This document shows, piece after piece, positions 7,027 to 14,276 of a DNA stretch of 21,586 bases. The position numbers and the translations under genes were made by a program. Position 1 is the first letter of the stretch, and every line of letters begins with the position of its first letter. The notes beneath the pieces were generated by a model, which was not told the origin of the DNA, searched no databases, and saw only the letters and a list, made by a program, of their open reading frames with translations. Source of the stretch: Pseudomonadota bacterium (GTDB lineage: Bacteria; Pseudomonadota; Gammaproteobacteria; Burkholderiales; Gallionellaceae); contig JAJXWG010000006.1 in the NCBI GenBank assembly GCA_021781695.1, positions 1 to 21,586 of the forward strand. The letters run 5' to 3'.

Positions 7027-7926
7027 TTACTTGGTGGCAATATCCAGCAATTTTTGCGGACGCAGTATGTTGCCGTCGAGCCCGGCCTGTTTCGCATTCC
7101 CGCCATACGCTACGGTCATCAGCTGCGAATAATACACCACCGGCATCGCAAGCTTGGTACCCTTTTTCTTGTTGATCTCTGACTGGTAAATCTCGACATT
7201 GGCCTGGCACAGCTGACAGGGAGTGACGATCATGTCTGCGCCGTGATCATACGCCGATTCGACGATGTCCCTGATCTGCTTCTGGGATTTTTCAGGCTCG
7301 GAAAAAGCCAGCGCGCCGCCGCAGCAGGTGATTTTCTGTTCATAGCCGGTGGCAGCCTCGGCGCCCACCGTCTCTATCATCTTGTCCAGATACTGCGGAT
7401 TTTCGAACGACTCGCCTGCGATGCCGAAAGGGCGATTGGTCTGACAACCGACATAGCCCGCGATCTTCATGCCCTCAAGCGGCTTGACGACCGGCGCCTT
7501 CATCGCATCGAAACCCACGTCCTCGATCAGAACCTCTACCAGATGGCGCGCCTTGACCGTACCCTTGAAGTTCAGCCCCGCCTCCTTCAAAGCCTCGTTG
7601 GTATCGGCCATCAGGCTGTCCACCTCGCTGAGCTTCTCGGCTGTCTCGCGCGTCGCAAGCCAGCAGGCAGGACAACCAGACACCAGATCCTGTCCAGGCA
7701 TGTTCTGTTCGACCAGCGCAAGATTGCGCGCATTGAGCACCAGGCGCGACAGTTGGCCGCCCTCGCCGTAACCGATGGAAGCGCTGCAGCAGTTCCAGTC
7801 GGGAATCTCGTTTAACTGTATATCCAGTTTATCGCACATCACGCCGATGGAAGGGACGAAATTGGAGGCTGAAGCACCCTTTTGGGATGAGCAACCGGGA
7901 TAAAACGCATAATTTTTCTTGGCCAT
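7027..7926 (-). CDS. hdrB: Heterodisulfide reductase subunit B-like protein (HdrB)
   Basis: HdrB is the catalytic subunit of heterodisulfide reductases and carries two non-cubane [4Fe-4S] clusters. This 299-residue protein has two complete CCG motifs: Cys12, Cys46-Cys47, Cys85, Cys88, and Cys161, Cys201-Cys202, Cys237, Cys240. All ten expected ligands are present, so it should be an active redox subunit. The start MAKKNYAFYPGCS at 7926 has GGAGA close upstream and fits the family; the frame is open 31 codons further. It follows hdrC after 19 bp. In methanogens the substrate is CoM-S-S-CoB; in a bacterium like this the disulfide or persulfide substrate is unknown. Confidence 0.93.
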   Translation of the reverse strand: MAKKNYAFYPGCSSQKGASASNFVPSIGVMCDKLDIQLNEIPDWNCCSASIGYGEGGQLSRLVLNARNLALVEQNMPGQDLVSGCPACWLATRETAEKLSEVDSLMADTNEALKEAGLNFKGTVKARHLVEVLIEDVGFDAMKAPVVKPLEGMKIAGYVGCQTNRPFGIAGESFENPQYLDKMIETVGAEAATGYEQKITCCGGALAFSEPEKSQKQIRDIVESAYDHGADMIVTPCQLCQANVEIYQSEINKKKGTKLAMPVVYYSQLMTVAYGGNAKQAGLDGNILRPQKLLDIATK

Positions 7927-7945
7927 GTTTTCTCTCTCCATCAAC

Positions 7946-8569
7946 TTAGGAAGTATATCCCTGCCTGCGGTCCTCGATTTCCTTCGCCTTGGCAAGCATT
8001 TTCTGGATGCCGCCCACATCCTTGCATTTGTGCCCGCCTATGATTTCCATCGGGTTCAGTCGCTTTGCCTTTACCAGACCCAGCGCAATGCCCTGCATGC
8101 CGAGCAAGTTCTTGATGCCCTGCGAAAACCCATCCTTGAAATAGACGGCAAGGGAAAACTTGAGCTCATTGACTCGACCCGTCTTGACGAGATTTTTCCA
8201 AAACACACTGGCAAGCTCGCGCGTAGGCTGTCCCTTGGGCGCGACACCGAGGCGATGCGCATAATGCGCAATGCCGTGCATGATGTGCGTGATCGGCAGT
8301 TTTCTCGGGCAGCGCACGATGCAGCTGTAGCAGGAAGTGCACATCCATACCGAATCGGAGGTCAGCACCTCGTCTCGCTTGCCCGCCATGATCATGCGGA
8401 ATATTTTCTGCGGCGAATGTTCCCAGTGTGGCCCCAGCGGGCAGGAACCCGCGCACACGCCGCACTGCATGCACATCGATACCCATTCGCCGTCCTCGAC
8501 ACGTTCCTCGACTTCCTTGAGGAAGTTATTCTGGTATTTCGCGACGGCCTTCTGATTCAGCTCGCTCAT
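7946..8569 (-). CDS. hdrC: Heterodisulfide reductase subunit C-like ferredoxin protein (HdrC)
   Basis: HdrC passes electrons between HdrA and HdrB. The 207-residue protein has two [4Fe-4S] motifs: Cys33, Cys36, Cys39, Cys43 (CMQCGVCAGSCP) and Cys77, Cys80, Cys83, Cys87 (CTSCYSCIVRCP). The rest is soluble; there is no membrane domain as in QmoC. The start chosen is the ATG at 8569, which AAGGAG precedes by eight bases; a GTG three codons earlier would sit almost on the ribosome-binding site. It begins 12 bp after qmoB, whose stop codon overlaps that ribosome-binding site. Confidence 0.93.
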   Translation of the reverse strand: MSELNQKAVAKYQNNFLKEVEERVEDGEWVSMCMQCGVCAGSCPLGPHWEHSPQKIFRMIMAGKRDEVLTSDSVWMCTSCYSCIVRCPRKLPITHIMHGIAHYAHRLGVAPKGQPTRELASVFWKNLVKTGRVNELKFSLAVYFKDGFSQGIKNLLGMQGIALGLVKAKRLNPMEIIGGHKCKDVGGIQKMLAKAKEIEDRRQGYTS

Positions 8570-8581
8570 CACATACACTCC

Positions 8582-10828
8582 TTAATTGAAGCCTTTCATT
8601 GGTGACGGACCCATTTCAACCAGCTGCGCGACGTAATCGTTGATGAAGCCGGCAACCTTTGCGTTGTCTGTGATAGCCACCTCAAAAGTGGACACGCGCT
8701 CGGGTTCAAGCCCCATCCCTGTCAGCGTGTCGCCTATCTTGCTCATGCGGTAGCCTGCCAGCTCGGAGCCCTTGACGAAATGGCACTGGTATTCGTCGCC
8801 CTTCTTGCAGCCCATCATCATCACGCCATCATATCCCGAGTTCAGCGCATCGGTGATCCAGATGGTGTTCACAGAACCCAGACAGCGCACCGGAATGATG
8901 CGCACGAAGGCCGAATACACGATGCGCGAGAGCCCTGCCATGTCGAGCGCGGGATAGGCATCGTTCTCGCAGGCAAGCACCAGTATGCGCGGCTTCTCGG
9001 AAAACTCGTCGGGAATCTCGATCGCCTTGATCTGGTTGCCGACTGTATCCACCGAATAGTTCTCGAACGAAATCACGCGCACAGGGCATGCGCCCATGCA
9101 GGTCCCGCAGCGGCGGCAGCGCTGCTCGTTGAAGACCGGGAAGCGTTTCTCGTCCTCGTCGATGGCACCGAACGGGCACTCGACCGTACAGCGCTTGCAC
9201 TGGGTGCAGCCTTCCAGTCGCACGATGGGATAAGAAAGGTCGCCTGCTCTCGGATGCGCGGCACGCCCCAGGCTTGCATTTTCGGCTGCCTGTATCGCCT
9301 TCAGCGCCGCACCGGTTGCATCTTCGGTTGCCTGCAGGATATCCATGGGGCGGCGCACCGGTCCTGCCGTATAGATGCCTGTGCGCTGTGTCTCGTATGG
9401 AAAGCAGATGAAATGCGAATCGGCAAACCCGTATTTGAGCTTGGGCACATCCGGCCCCTGCCGGTAGGTCAGGTTCAATATGGAAATGTTTTTCAGCTCG
9501 GATTTTTGCTGCTTGGCCTCAACCGATCCGCCATCGGCTTCCTTGGTGAGCCTGTCCCATTCAACCACATTCACACCCGAGCTTGGCACCTGGCCTGTGG
9601 CCAGCACCACCAGGTCAGCATCCAATATGCTGTCCGCATCGAGGATCAGGTCCCGGTAATTCACACGGCAGCCAGTGCCTGCCGTCTCGACCTTGCTGGC
9701 CTTGCCCTTGGCGAAGATCACGCCCTTGTGCTGCGCACTGCGATAAAAATCTTCTCCCATACCCGGCACGCGCAGATCGTCATACACGACCACCGTGCTC
9801 ACTTCCGGATTGGCATCCTTGAAATATATCGCCTGCTTGATGCTGGTAGCACAGCAATGACCGGAACAATAGGGCAGATGCTGCCCCGTGTCGTCGCGCT
9901 GTCCCGCGCATTGCAAAAACACCACGGACTTTATTTCCCTGCCGTCCGTGCGCTTGATCGCGCCGCCATTGGCAGCCCTGGCCAGAACTTCAAGACCCGC
10001 ATGGTCCACGACGTTTTCAAGACCTCCGCCCAGTTCGGGCAGCTTGGCAATATCATAGGTTGTAAAGCCGGTCGCCTGAACGATCGCGCCTGCCGAGACT
10101 TCAGTGATAGCCCCTGACTCCTGGGCAAGTTTGATCGCGAAGCGCCCCGGCGCGCCGGATGTTTCCGCGACGGTCGTATTTAGACAAACCTTGATCAAGG
10201 GATGTGAACTGACTTTGGCTGCAAGTTCAGCGATTCCGGTGTCCTGCGGTTCGGCATAAGGCGCCTTGAACGGCACGCGTTTCCATAGCTTGTCTGCCCA
10301 GCCGCCAAGTTGCGCCTGTTTCTCGACCAGTATCACCTCGTAGCCGGTTTCGGCAGCTTCGAATGCCGCCGTCATTCCCGATACTCCCCCGCCGACCACC
10401 ATGAGATTTTTCAGGTGCGTATGATTCGGATTTCCCTCGGGCATCTTGGCCTTCTTAAGCTCGGCGCAACCCATGCGCACGTAATCGTCTGCCATTTCCT
10501 GACGCACTTCGTCGTGATCGGCGCCTTCGGAAACCACCCAGATGACCCCTTCGCGCAGATTGGCGCGCGTCATCGCAACTGAAGGGAAATTGAACGCTTC
10601 GGTCTTGGCTCTTCGCGAACAGGCCGCGATGCAGATATGGGTGACCGCCTCCTTCTCGATGTCGTCGCGTATCATCTGCACGCCCTCAGCATTGCACAGA
10701 AAGTCATGCTCCCGCACCAACGCCATCTTGCCTTCCTTCTGCGCAATCTTGGCAAGTTGCGGAACATCCAGTTTGTCGCCCAGGCCGCAGCCAGAACAGA
10801 TATATGCAGCCGTCTTCATTTCAGCCAT
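8582..10828 (-). CDS. qmoB: QmoB-like HdrA flavoprotein with two ferredoxin clusters and MvhD-like C-terminus
   Basis: This is a long HdrA-type electron-transfer flavoprotein of 748 residues, laid out like QmoB of the quinone-interacting membrane-bound oxidoreductase. It has an N-terminal HdrA segment with CSGCG; a Rossmann FAD motif VVGGGVSGMTAA (about 144-155); the HdrA cysteine patch (Cys307, Cys321, Cys325, Cys326); two [4Fe-4S] motifs (Cys541, 544, 547, 551 and Cys571, 574, 577, 581); and a C-terminal MvhD-like domain with Cys620, Cys649, Cys674 and Cys682. The ATG at 10828 overlaps the qmoA stop (TGATG), and AAGGAG lies seven bases upstream. It probably takes or delivers electrons through the MvhD-like domain; the partner is not visible. 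Confidence 0.9.
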   Translation of the reverse strand: MAEMKTAAYICSGCGLGDKLDVPQLAKIAQKEGKMALVREHDFLCNAEGVQMIRDDIEKEAVTHICIAACSRRAKTEAFNFPSVAMTRANLREGVIWVVSEGADHDEVRQEMADDYVRMGCAELKKAKMPEGNPNHTHLKNLMVVGGGVSGMTAAFEAAETGYEVILVEKQAQLGGWADKLWKRVPFKAPYAEPQDTGIAELAAKVSSHPLIKVCLNTTVAETSGAPGRFAIKLAQESGAITEVSAGAIVQATGFTTYDIAKLPELGGGLENVVDHAGLEVLARAANGGAIKRTDGREIKSVVFLQCAGQRDDTGQHLPYCSGHCCATSIKQAIYFKDANPEVSTVVVYDDLRVPGMGEDFYRSAQHKGVIFAKGKASKVETAGTGCRVNYRDLILDADSILDADLVVLATGQVPSSGVNVVEWDRLTKEADGGSVEAKQQKSELKNISILNLTYRQGPDVPKLKYGFADSHFICFPYETQRTGIYTAGPVRRPMDILQATEDATGAALKAIQAAENASLGRAAHPRAGDLSYPIVRLEGCTQCKRCTVECPFGAIDEDEKRFPVFNEQRCRRCGTCMGACPVRVISFENYSVDTVGNQIKAIEIPDEFSEKPRILVLACENDAYPALDMAGLSRIVYSAFVRIIPVRCLGSVNTIWITDALNSGYDGVMMMGCKKGDEYQCHFVKGSELAGYRMSKIGDTLTGMGLEPERVSTFEVAITDNAKVAGFINDYVAQLVEMGPSPMKGFN

Positions 10829-12126
10829 CACCTGACTCCTTCGACTGTAGATGTTTTATGAACCACCTGTATCGCGCGCAGCGCCGCAGCCGTCGCGCTT
10901 TGCACCGAGCGGTTCACGTCCAGCGGACTGCTCGAGGCCCCCGCACCATAGATACCCTCGGTCCCTGCCGGCAGATTCGATCCCTCGATAAAACCCGAAG
11001 AGTCCAGCAGAATATCGTCGGGCAGCTTGATACCGTTGGTCTCGGGCTCCATGCCGACTGCCAGAACGACCAGATCGTGGGTCGTTGCATAGCGGTGATA
11101 GCCCTCGGTGTCCACGCCGTGCAGGACGAGATTGCTTTCCTTGTCCTCGACGATCTTGGCCACCTTCGACTTGATGAAGCCCACCGTCGGATCCTGCTGC
11201 ACTTGCAGATAAAAATCTTCAAGCCTGTCTATCACACGGATATCGATGTAGTAGATCGTCGATTTAGCCGAATCGCCATAAGCCTCTCGCACATAGTGCG
11301 TCTGTTTGAGCGACGCCATGCAGCAGATACGCGAACAGTGGCGCAGATGGTTTTCGTCGCGTGAACCTGCGCACTGGATGAAAGCGATGTTCTTCGCCTC
11401 CTTGCCATCGGATGGCCTCAATAGTTTCCCGCCGGTCGGCCCGTGCGGACTGGCCAGCCTCTCGAATTCCACGCTGGTGATCACGTTGGCAAAGCGGTCG
11501 TAGCCATATGGCTGTATCCTGGCCGCATCATAAGGCTTCCAGCCTGTCGCCCAGACGATCGCACCCGCCTTGATCTCGACGATCTCTTCCTGCATGTCGA
11601 GCTCGATCGCATCGTATTTGCAGGCAGCCTTGGCCTTGTCAGCATCAGGGGTTCCGATGATGGAAGGATCGAGAACATAGTGCATCGGATAGGCCATGTT
11701 GTGCGGCAGATAGGCTGCACGCGTCTTGGCAAGATTGTATTCGTAGGGGTTGTCGATTTCAGCATCCACCGCCTTGGCACATTCGCCACAGGCAGTGCAG
11801 TTGCTATTGACATATCGGGGGGAGAGTCTCAGCTTTACCGTATAGTCGCCGCGCAGGCCTTTCACGTCCAGCACTTCAGTCATCGTCATCACGCGCACGT
11901 TGCGGTTAGCCTTGATGCGGCGCAGGTTGATTTCCATTCCGCAGGTCGGGTGACACATCTTGGGGAAATAACGGTACAGCAGCGCTGTTCTCCCACCTAA
12001 CGTTGCATTGCGCTCGACGAGGATCACCTGTTTGCCGCATTCTGCGGCCTCCAGCGCCGCCGTCATGCCGCTTATTCCACCGCCCACGACCAGGATGGTC
12101 TGGCTGGTTGCAATTGAAGCTGTCAC
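10828..12126 (-). CDS. qmoA: QmoA-like HdrA flavoprotein
   Basis: This 432-residue protein matches the short HdrA form typified by QmoA. The FAD-binding motif ILVVGGGISGMTAA is at residues 11-24. MCHPTCG (Cys58, Cys62) follows, then CTACGEC (Cys110, 113, 116), probably completed by Cys169 as a [4Fe-4S] site. The HdrA patch is at Cys252, 264, 268 and 269. A second nucleotide-binding part ends with YGAGASSSPLDV. It starts with GTG at 12126, preceded by GGAGG five bases upstream. It overlaps qmoB and lies 38 bp after the phosphoesterase gene. QmoA normally pairs with QmoB. No aprBA or sat is present in the window, so the usual APS-reductase partner is not supported locally. Confidence 0.9.
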   Translation of the reverse strand: MTASIATSQTILVVGGGISGMTAALEAAECGKQVILVERNATLGGRTALLYRYFPKMCHPTCGMEINLRRIKANRNVRVMTMTEVLDVKGLRGDYTVKLRLSPRYVNSNCTACGECAKAVDAEIDNPYEYNLAKTRAAYLPHNMAYPMHYVLDPSIIGTPDADKAKAACKYDAIELDMQEEIVEIKAGAIVWATGWKPYDAARIQPYGYDRFANVITSVEFERLASPHGPTGGKLLRPSDGKEAKNIAFIQCAGSRDENHLRHCSRICCMASLKQTHYVREAYGDSAKSTIYYIDIRVIDRLEDFYLQVQQDPTVGFIKSKVAKIVEDKESNLVLHGVDTEGYHRYATTHDLVVLAVGMEPETNGIKLPDDILLDSSGFIEGSNLPAGTEGIYGAGASSSPLDVNRSVQSATAAALRAIQVVHKTSTVEGVR

Positions 12127-12164
12127 TTGAACCTCCGTAATTGATTGCGATAATCAGCGGTACG

Positions 12165-12692
12165 TCAGTGTTTCTGGGTATGTATTTCAAACCTCATGTC
12201 ATCAAGATCACCCAATATCCAGGTGAACGCTTCCTCCACACCCGGCGCACCGATACCGGAAACAGAACCAGGATTCACCAGCATGGTTTTTCCCCCCAGT
12301 ATATTTGGCTGCAGGATGATTTCCGCGACATGGCTGTGTCCGCAACACACCAGGTCATAATCGCCGGTACAGGCCAGCGCTCTTCCATAGTGAGGATAGT
12401 GCGTCGCAAAGATGCGCCGCCCTCCCAGCTCAAGCTCTGCATCATGCCCGTGGTAGGTCAGCAATGCGCCGTGCTTTTTCATCATCCTGTGCATCGCCAT
12501 CTGATCGCCGACATTATTTCCATGCACCACATGCAAAGGGATGCCAAGCTTTAGAGAAGTGCGCAGTGTATTCGCGCCTATCAGGTCACCGCAATGGATT
12601 ACTGCTTCAGCACCTAGCGACTGCGCCTTGGCAATCGCATTCGCCAGCGGCTCTGCTCTGTCATGACTGTCGGAAACTATGCAGATTTTCAT
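12165..12692 (-). CDS. YfcE/MJ0936-type metallophosphoesterase
   Basis: This is a cytosolic calcineurin-like phosphodiesterase of 175 residues. The metal-binding motifs appear in order: SDSHD (residues 7-11), HCGDLIG, HGNNVGD, ATHYPHYG and CGHSHVAE, followed by LVNPGSVSG. This is the short YfcE/MJ0936 pattern, whose members hydrolyse phosphodiesters; the natural substrate is generally unknown. It is the first gene before qmoA, 38 bp away and in the same direction, so it is probably cotranscribed with the Hdr genes. No good Shine-Dalgarno precedes the ATG. Whether it takes part in sulfur metabolism is not shown by the sequence. Confidence 0.9.
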   Translation of the reverse strand: MKICIVSDSHDRAEPLANAIAKAQSLGAEAVIHCGDLIGANTLRTSLKLGIPLHVVHGNNVGDQMAMHRMMKKHGALLTYHGHDAELELGGRRIFATHYPHYGRALACTGDYDLVCCGHSHVAEIILQPNILGGKTMLVNPGSVSGIGAPGVEEAFTWILGDLDDMRFEIHTQKH

Positions 12693-12739
12693 TTATTATT
12701 CTGTATACCGCATGGCGCTTGATCACACCAGCCATGCAT

Positions 12740-12757
12740 CAATTAATCGATCAATTG
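12740..12757. promoter_or_regulatory. 18-bp near-palindrome, candidate operator
   Basis: CAATTAATCGATCAATTG matches its own reverse complement at 16 of 18 positions, centred on ATCGAT. It lies between the putative left-facing promoter and the phosphoesterase start, so a bound protein could block the Hdr operon. It does not match the spacing of an FNR site. Confidence 0.45.
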
Positions 12758-12785
12758 TCAGGCAAACCGCGCAGGTTTTGATCTT

Positions 12786-12794
12786 ACTATAACA
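12786..12794 (-). promoter_or_regulatory. Putative extended -10 promoter for the phosphoesterase-Hdr operon
   Basis: On the minus strand TGTTATAGT combines a TGn extension with TATAGT (five of six matches). No good -35 box is seen at the usual distance. The transcript would have a leader of about 87 bases that includes the near-palindrome. Confidence 0.4.
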
Positions 12795-12916
12795 TCAGTC
12801 TGCACCTCAACCTGTGTTTTGCCGCAAACCCAATCAACCTGCTCAAAACAACCACGCCGACCCGCCCGCAAACCATTGCAACGGCTGCATTAGGCGGAAT
12901 TGTGCGCACGCCTGTC

Positions 12917-12957
12917 TATAACTCCATCGGGTAATGATGGTTATAACTCTGTCGGGT
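12917..12957 (+). repeat. Direct repeat pair with 25-bp period, candidate activator sites
   Basis: TATAACTCCATCGGGT (12917-12932) and TATAACTCTGTCGGGT (12942-12957) differ at two bases. The second copy covers the -35 position of the -10 box at 12971; the first lies about 25 bp further upstream. That layout fits tandem binding sites for an activator of the kinase-SQR operon. Confidence 0.55.
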
Positions 12958-12970
12958 TGGACTATCGTTG

Positions 12971-12976
12971 TATAAT
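12971..12976 (+). promoter_or_regulatory. Perfect -10 box of the kinase-regulator-sqr operon
   Basis: TATAAT matches the sigma-70 -10 consensus fully, 64 bp before the kinase ATG. The sequence 17 bp upstream (TCTGTC) is a poor -35 box and lies inside the second repeat copy, which suggests activator dependence. Confidence 0.55.
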
Positions 12977-13040
12977 CCACCTTGGTTGAATTTTGATTTG
13001 TTTCAGCTGAACTTCATTCATTCTTTACATATTTGCTATC

Positions 13041-14276
13041 ATGTTGATGAGAAAGAAAACAATTCCCGTTTCAGTCAATGCGCCAGGCGGCTTCCTGTGG
13101 TTGCGCGAACCCGAGTTTACGCCACCCGAAACCGCAACCCCCCCCGAAACACACACGTCACAGGCTACGCCGCGCATAGGGGAACTGAAAACCCTTCTGA
13201 CGCTTTTTCTCGACAACCTCGTCAAACTGGCAGGCGCGGCCTCCGCGGTTTTAAGGCTTCTGTCCCCCGATGGACGCACACTGCAAATCATCAGCTCCTC
13301 GGGATTCTCTGCCGAACTGGCAGGAGAATCAGAAGCCTTTGAAGAGCTGAATTGCGAAATCACCCACAATGCCGCGCTAAGTGGCAACATTCAGATTCTC
13401 GACATCAGCCATTGCGGCTCACGAAAAAATTGCCCGCATGCCGATTGCCGCTTTCAGTCCCTGATCGTCGCACCGCTTGAGCCGCCTCATTCCCCCGGCA
13501 CGCCGCTTGGCATCCTGAGTATTTTTTTCGACCTTCCTCGCGAGGAGGCCAGCCAGAACAGAAACATGATAGCGACGCTGGCCGAGATGATGAGCGCTGC
13601 CATCGAGCACACGCATGTCAACCGGGAAGCAAGGCGCATTGAACTGATCAATGAGCGCCAGGCGATCGCCAATGACATTCATGATTCCCTGGCACAAACG
13701 CTTACCTATGCACGCATGCGCGTGAGCATGCTCATCGAGTCCAATCGCAACAACAACAAACTGATGACCAGGAAATATGCAAGCGACCTGGATGAGGCGC
13801 TGGAAATTTCTCAAAAAAACGCCCGCGAGCTGGTCACCAACTTCCGCTCCGAAATCAACCGCGGCGGGTTGTCCGCCGCATTGAATGAGCTTGCGAATGA
13901 ATTTCGCAAACGCAACAACATCGTGCTCGAGTATCATAACCGCCTGGCTGATCTTGAACTCCCGCTCGAACATGAAATACAGACATATCATATCGTCCAC
14001 GAGGCGCTAAACAACATAGCCCGTCATTCCGGCGCAACCCATGCGCGCCTGTTCGTCGATGCCCACTCGGGGTATTACGTGTTCACCATTGAAGACAACG
14101 GCAGCGGCGCATGCACCTTTGCACCGGTGGAAGGACATTATGGCGTTTTGATCATGCGCGAGAGAGCGAATCAGATAGGTGGCACCGTCAAGGTGATAAG
14201 TGCGACAGGGCAAGGGACTCAGGTGCAATTGTTTTTCCCCGAACCATCGCTAAATTGGAGAGCAACAAATGAGTGA
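13041..14276 (+). CDS. NarX/NreB-type sensor histidine kinase with cysteine-bearing GAF-like domain
   Basis: This is the sensor of a two-component system, 411 residues long. It has no transmembrane segment, so it should sense inside the cell. Residues 45-190 form a GAF-like domain with four cysteines (105, 125, 131, 136; the last three in HCGSRKNCPHADC), which could bind a metal or FeS cluster or act as a redox switch. A HisKA_3 dimerisation domain follows, with phospho-acceptor His214 in NDIHDSLAQT. The ATPase domain has HEALNNIARHS (Asn324) and DNGSG. The regulator gene overlaps its end by 8 bp. The ATG at 13041 is used; another lies two codons on. Neither has a clear Shine-Dalgarno. The signal is unknown; location next to sqr suggests sulfur or redox sensing. 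Confidence 0.9.
   Translation: MLMRKKTIPVSVNAPGGFLWLREPEFTPPETATPPETHTSQATPRIGELKTLLTLFLDNLVKLAGAASAVLRLLSPDGRTLQIISSSGFSAELAGESEAFEELNCEITHNAALSGNIQILDISHCGSRKNCPHADCRFQSLIVAPLEPPHSPGTPLGILSIFFDLPREEASQNRNMIATLAEMMSAAIEHTHVNREARRIELINERQAIANDIHDSLAQTLTYARMRVSMLIESNRNNNKLMTRKYASDLDEALEISQKNARELVTNFRSEINRGGLSAALNELANEFRKRNNIVLEYHNRLADLELPLEHEIQTYHIVHEALNNIARHSGATHARLFVDAHSGYYVFTIEDNGSGACTFAPVEGHYGVLIMRERANQIGGTVKVISATGQGTQVQLFFPEPSLNWRATNE

Larger units (their letters stand above)
12693..13040. other. Divergent intergenic control region (348 bp)
   Basis: This stretch separates the minus-strand phosphoesterase-Hdr operon from the plus-strand sensor kinase-SQR operon. It contains a near-palindrome (12740-12757), an extended -10 facing left (12786-12794), a repeat pair with 25-bp spacing (12917-12957) and a perfect -10 facing right (12971-12976). 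The remaining part (about 12800-12910) shows nothing I can assign. No convincing small gene or tRNA was seen. Confidence 0.7.

Noticed and set aside
8780..10117. 445-codon open frame on the plus strand
   Set aside because: It runs antisense through qmoB, whose motifs are unmistakable. The translation has no recognisable domain and is rich in His, Arg and Ala as expected of a shadow frame.
6178..12126. Classical sHdr sulfur-oxidation cluster
   Set aside because: There is only one HdrB and one HdrC, no lipoate-binding protein, no tusA or dsrE, and the long HdrA carries ferredoxin and MvhD-like parts as in QmoB.
12740..12757. FNR-binding site
   Set aside because: It contains TTGAT on one strand but lacks ATCAA at the required four-base spacing.
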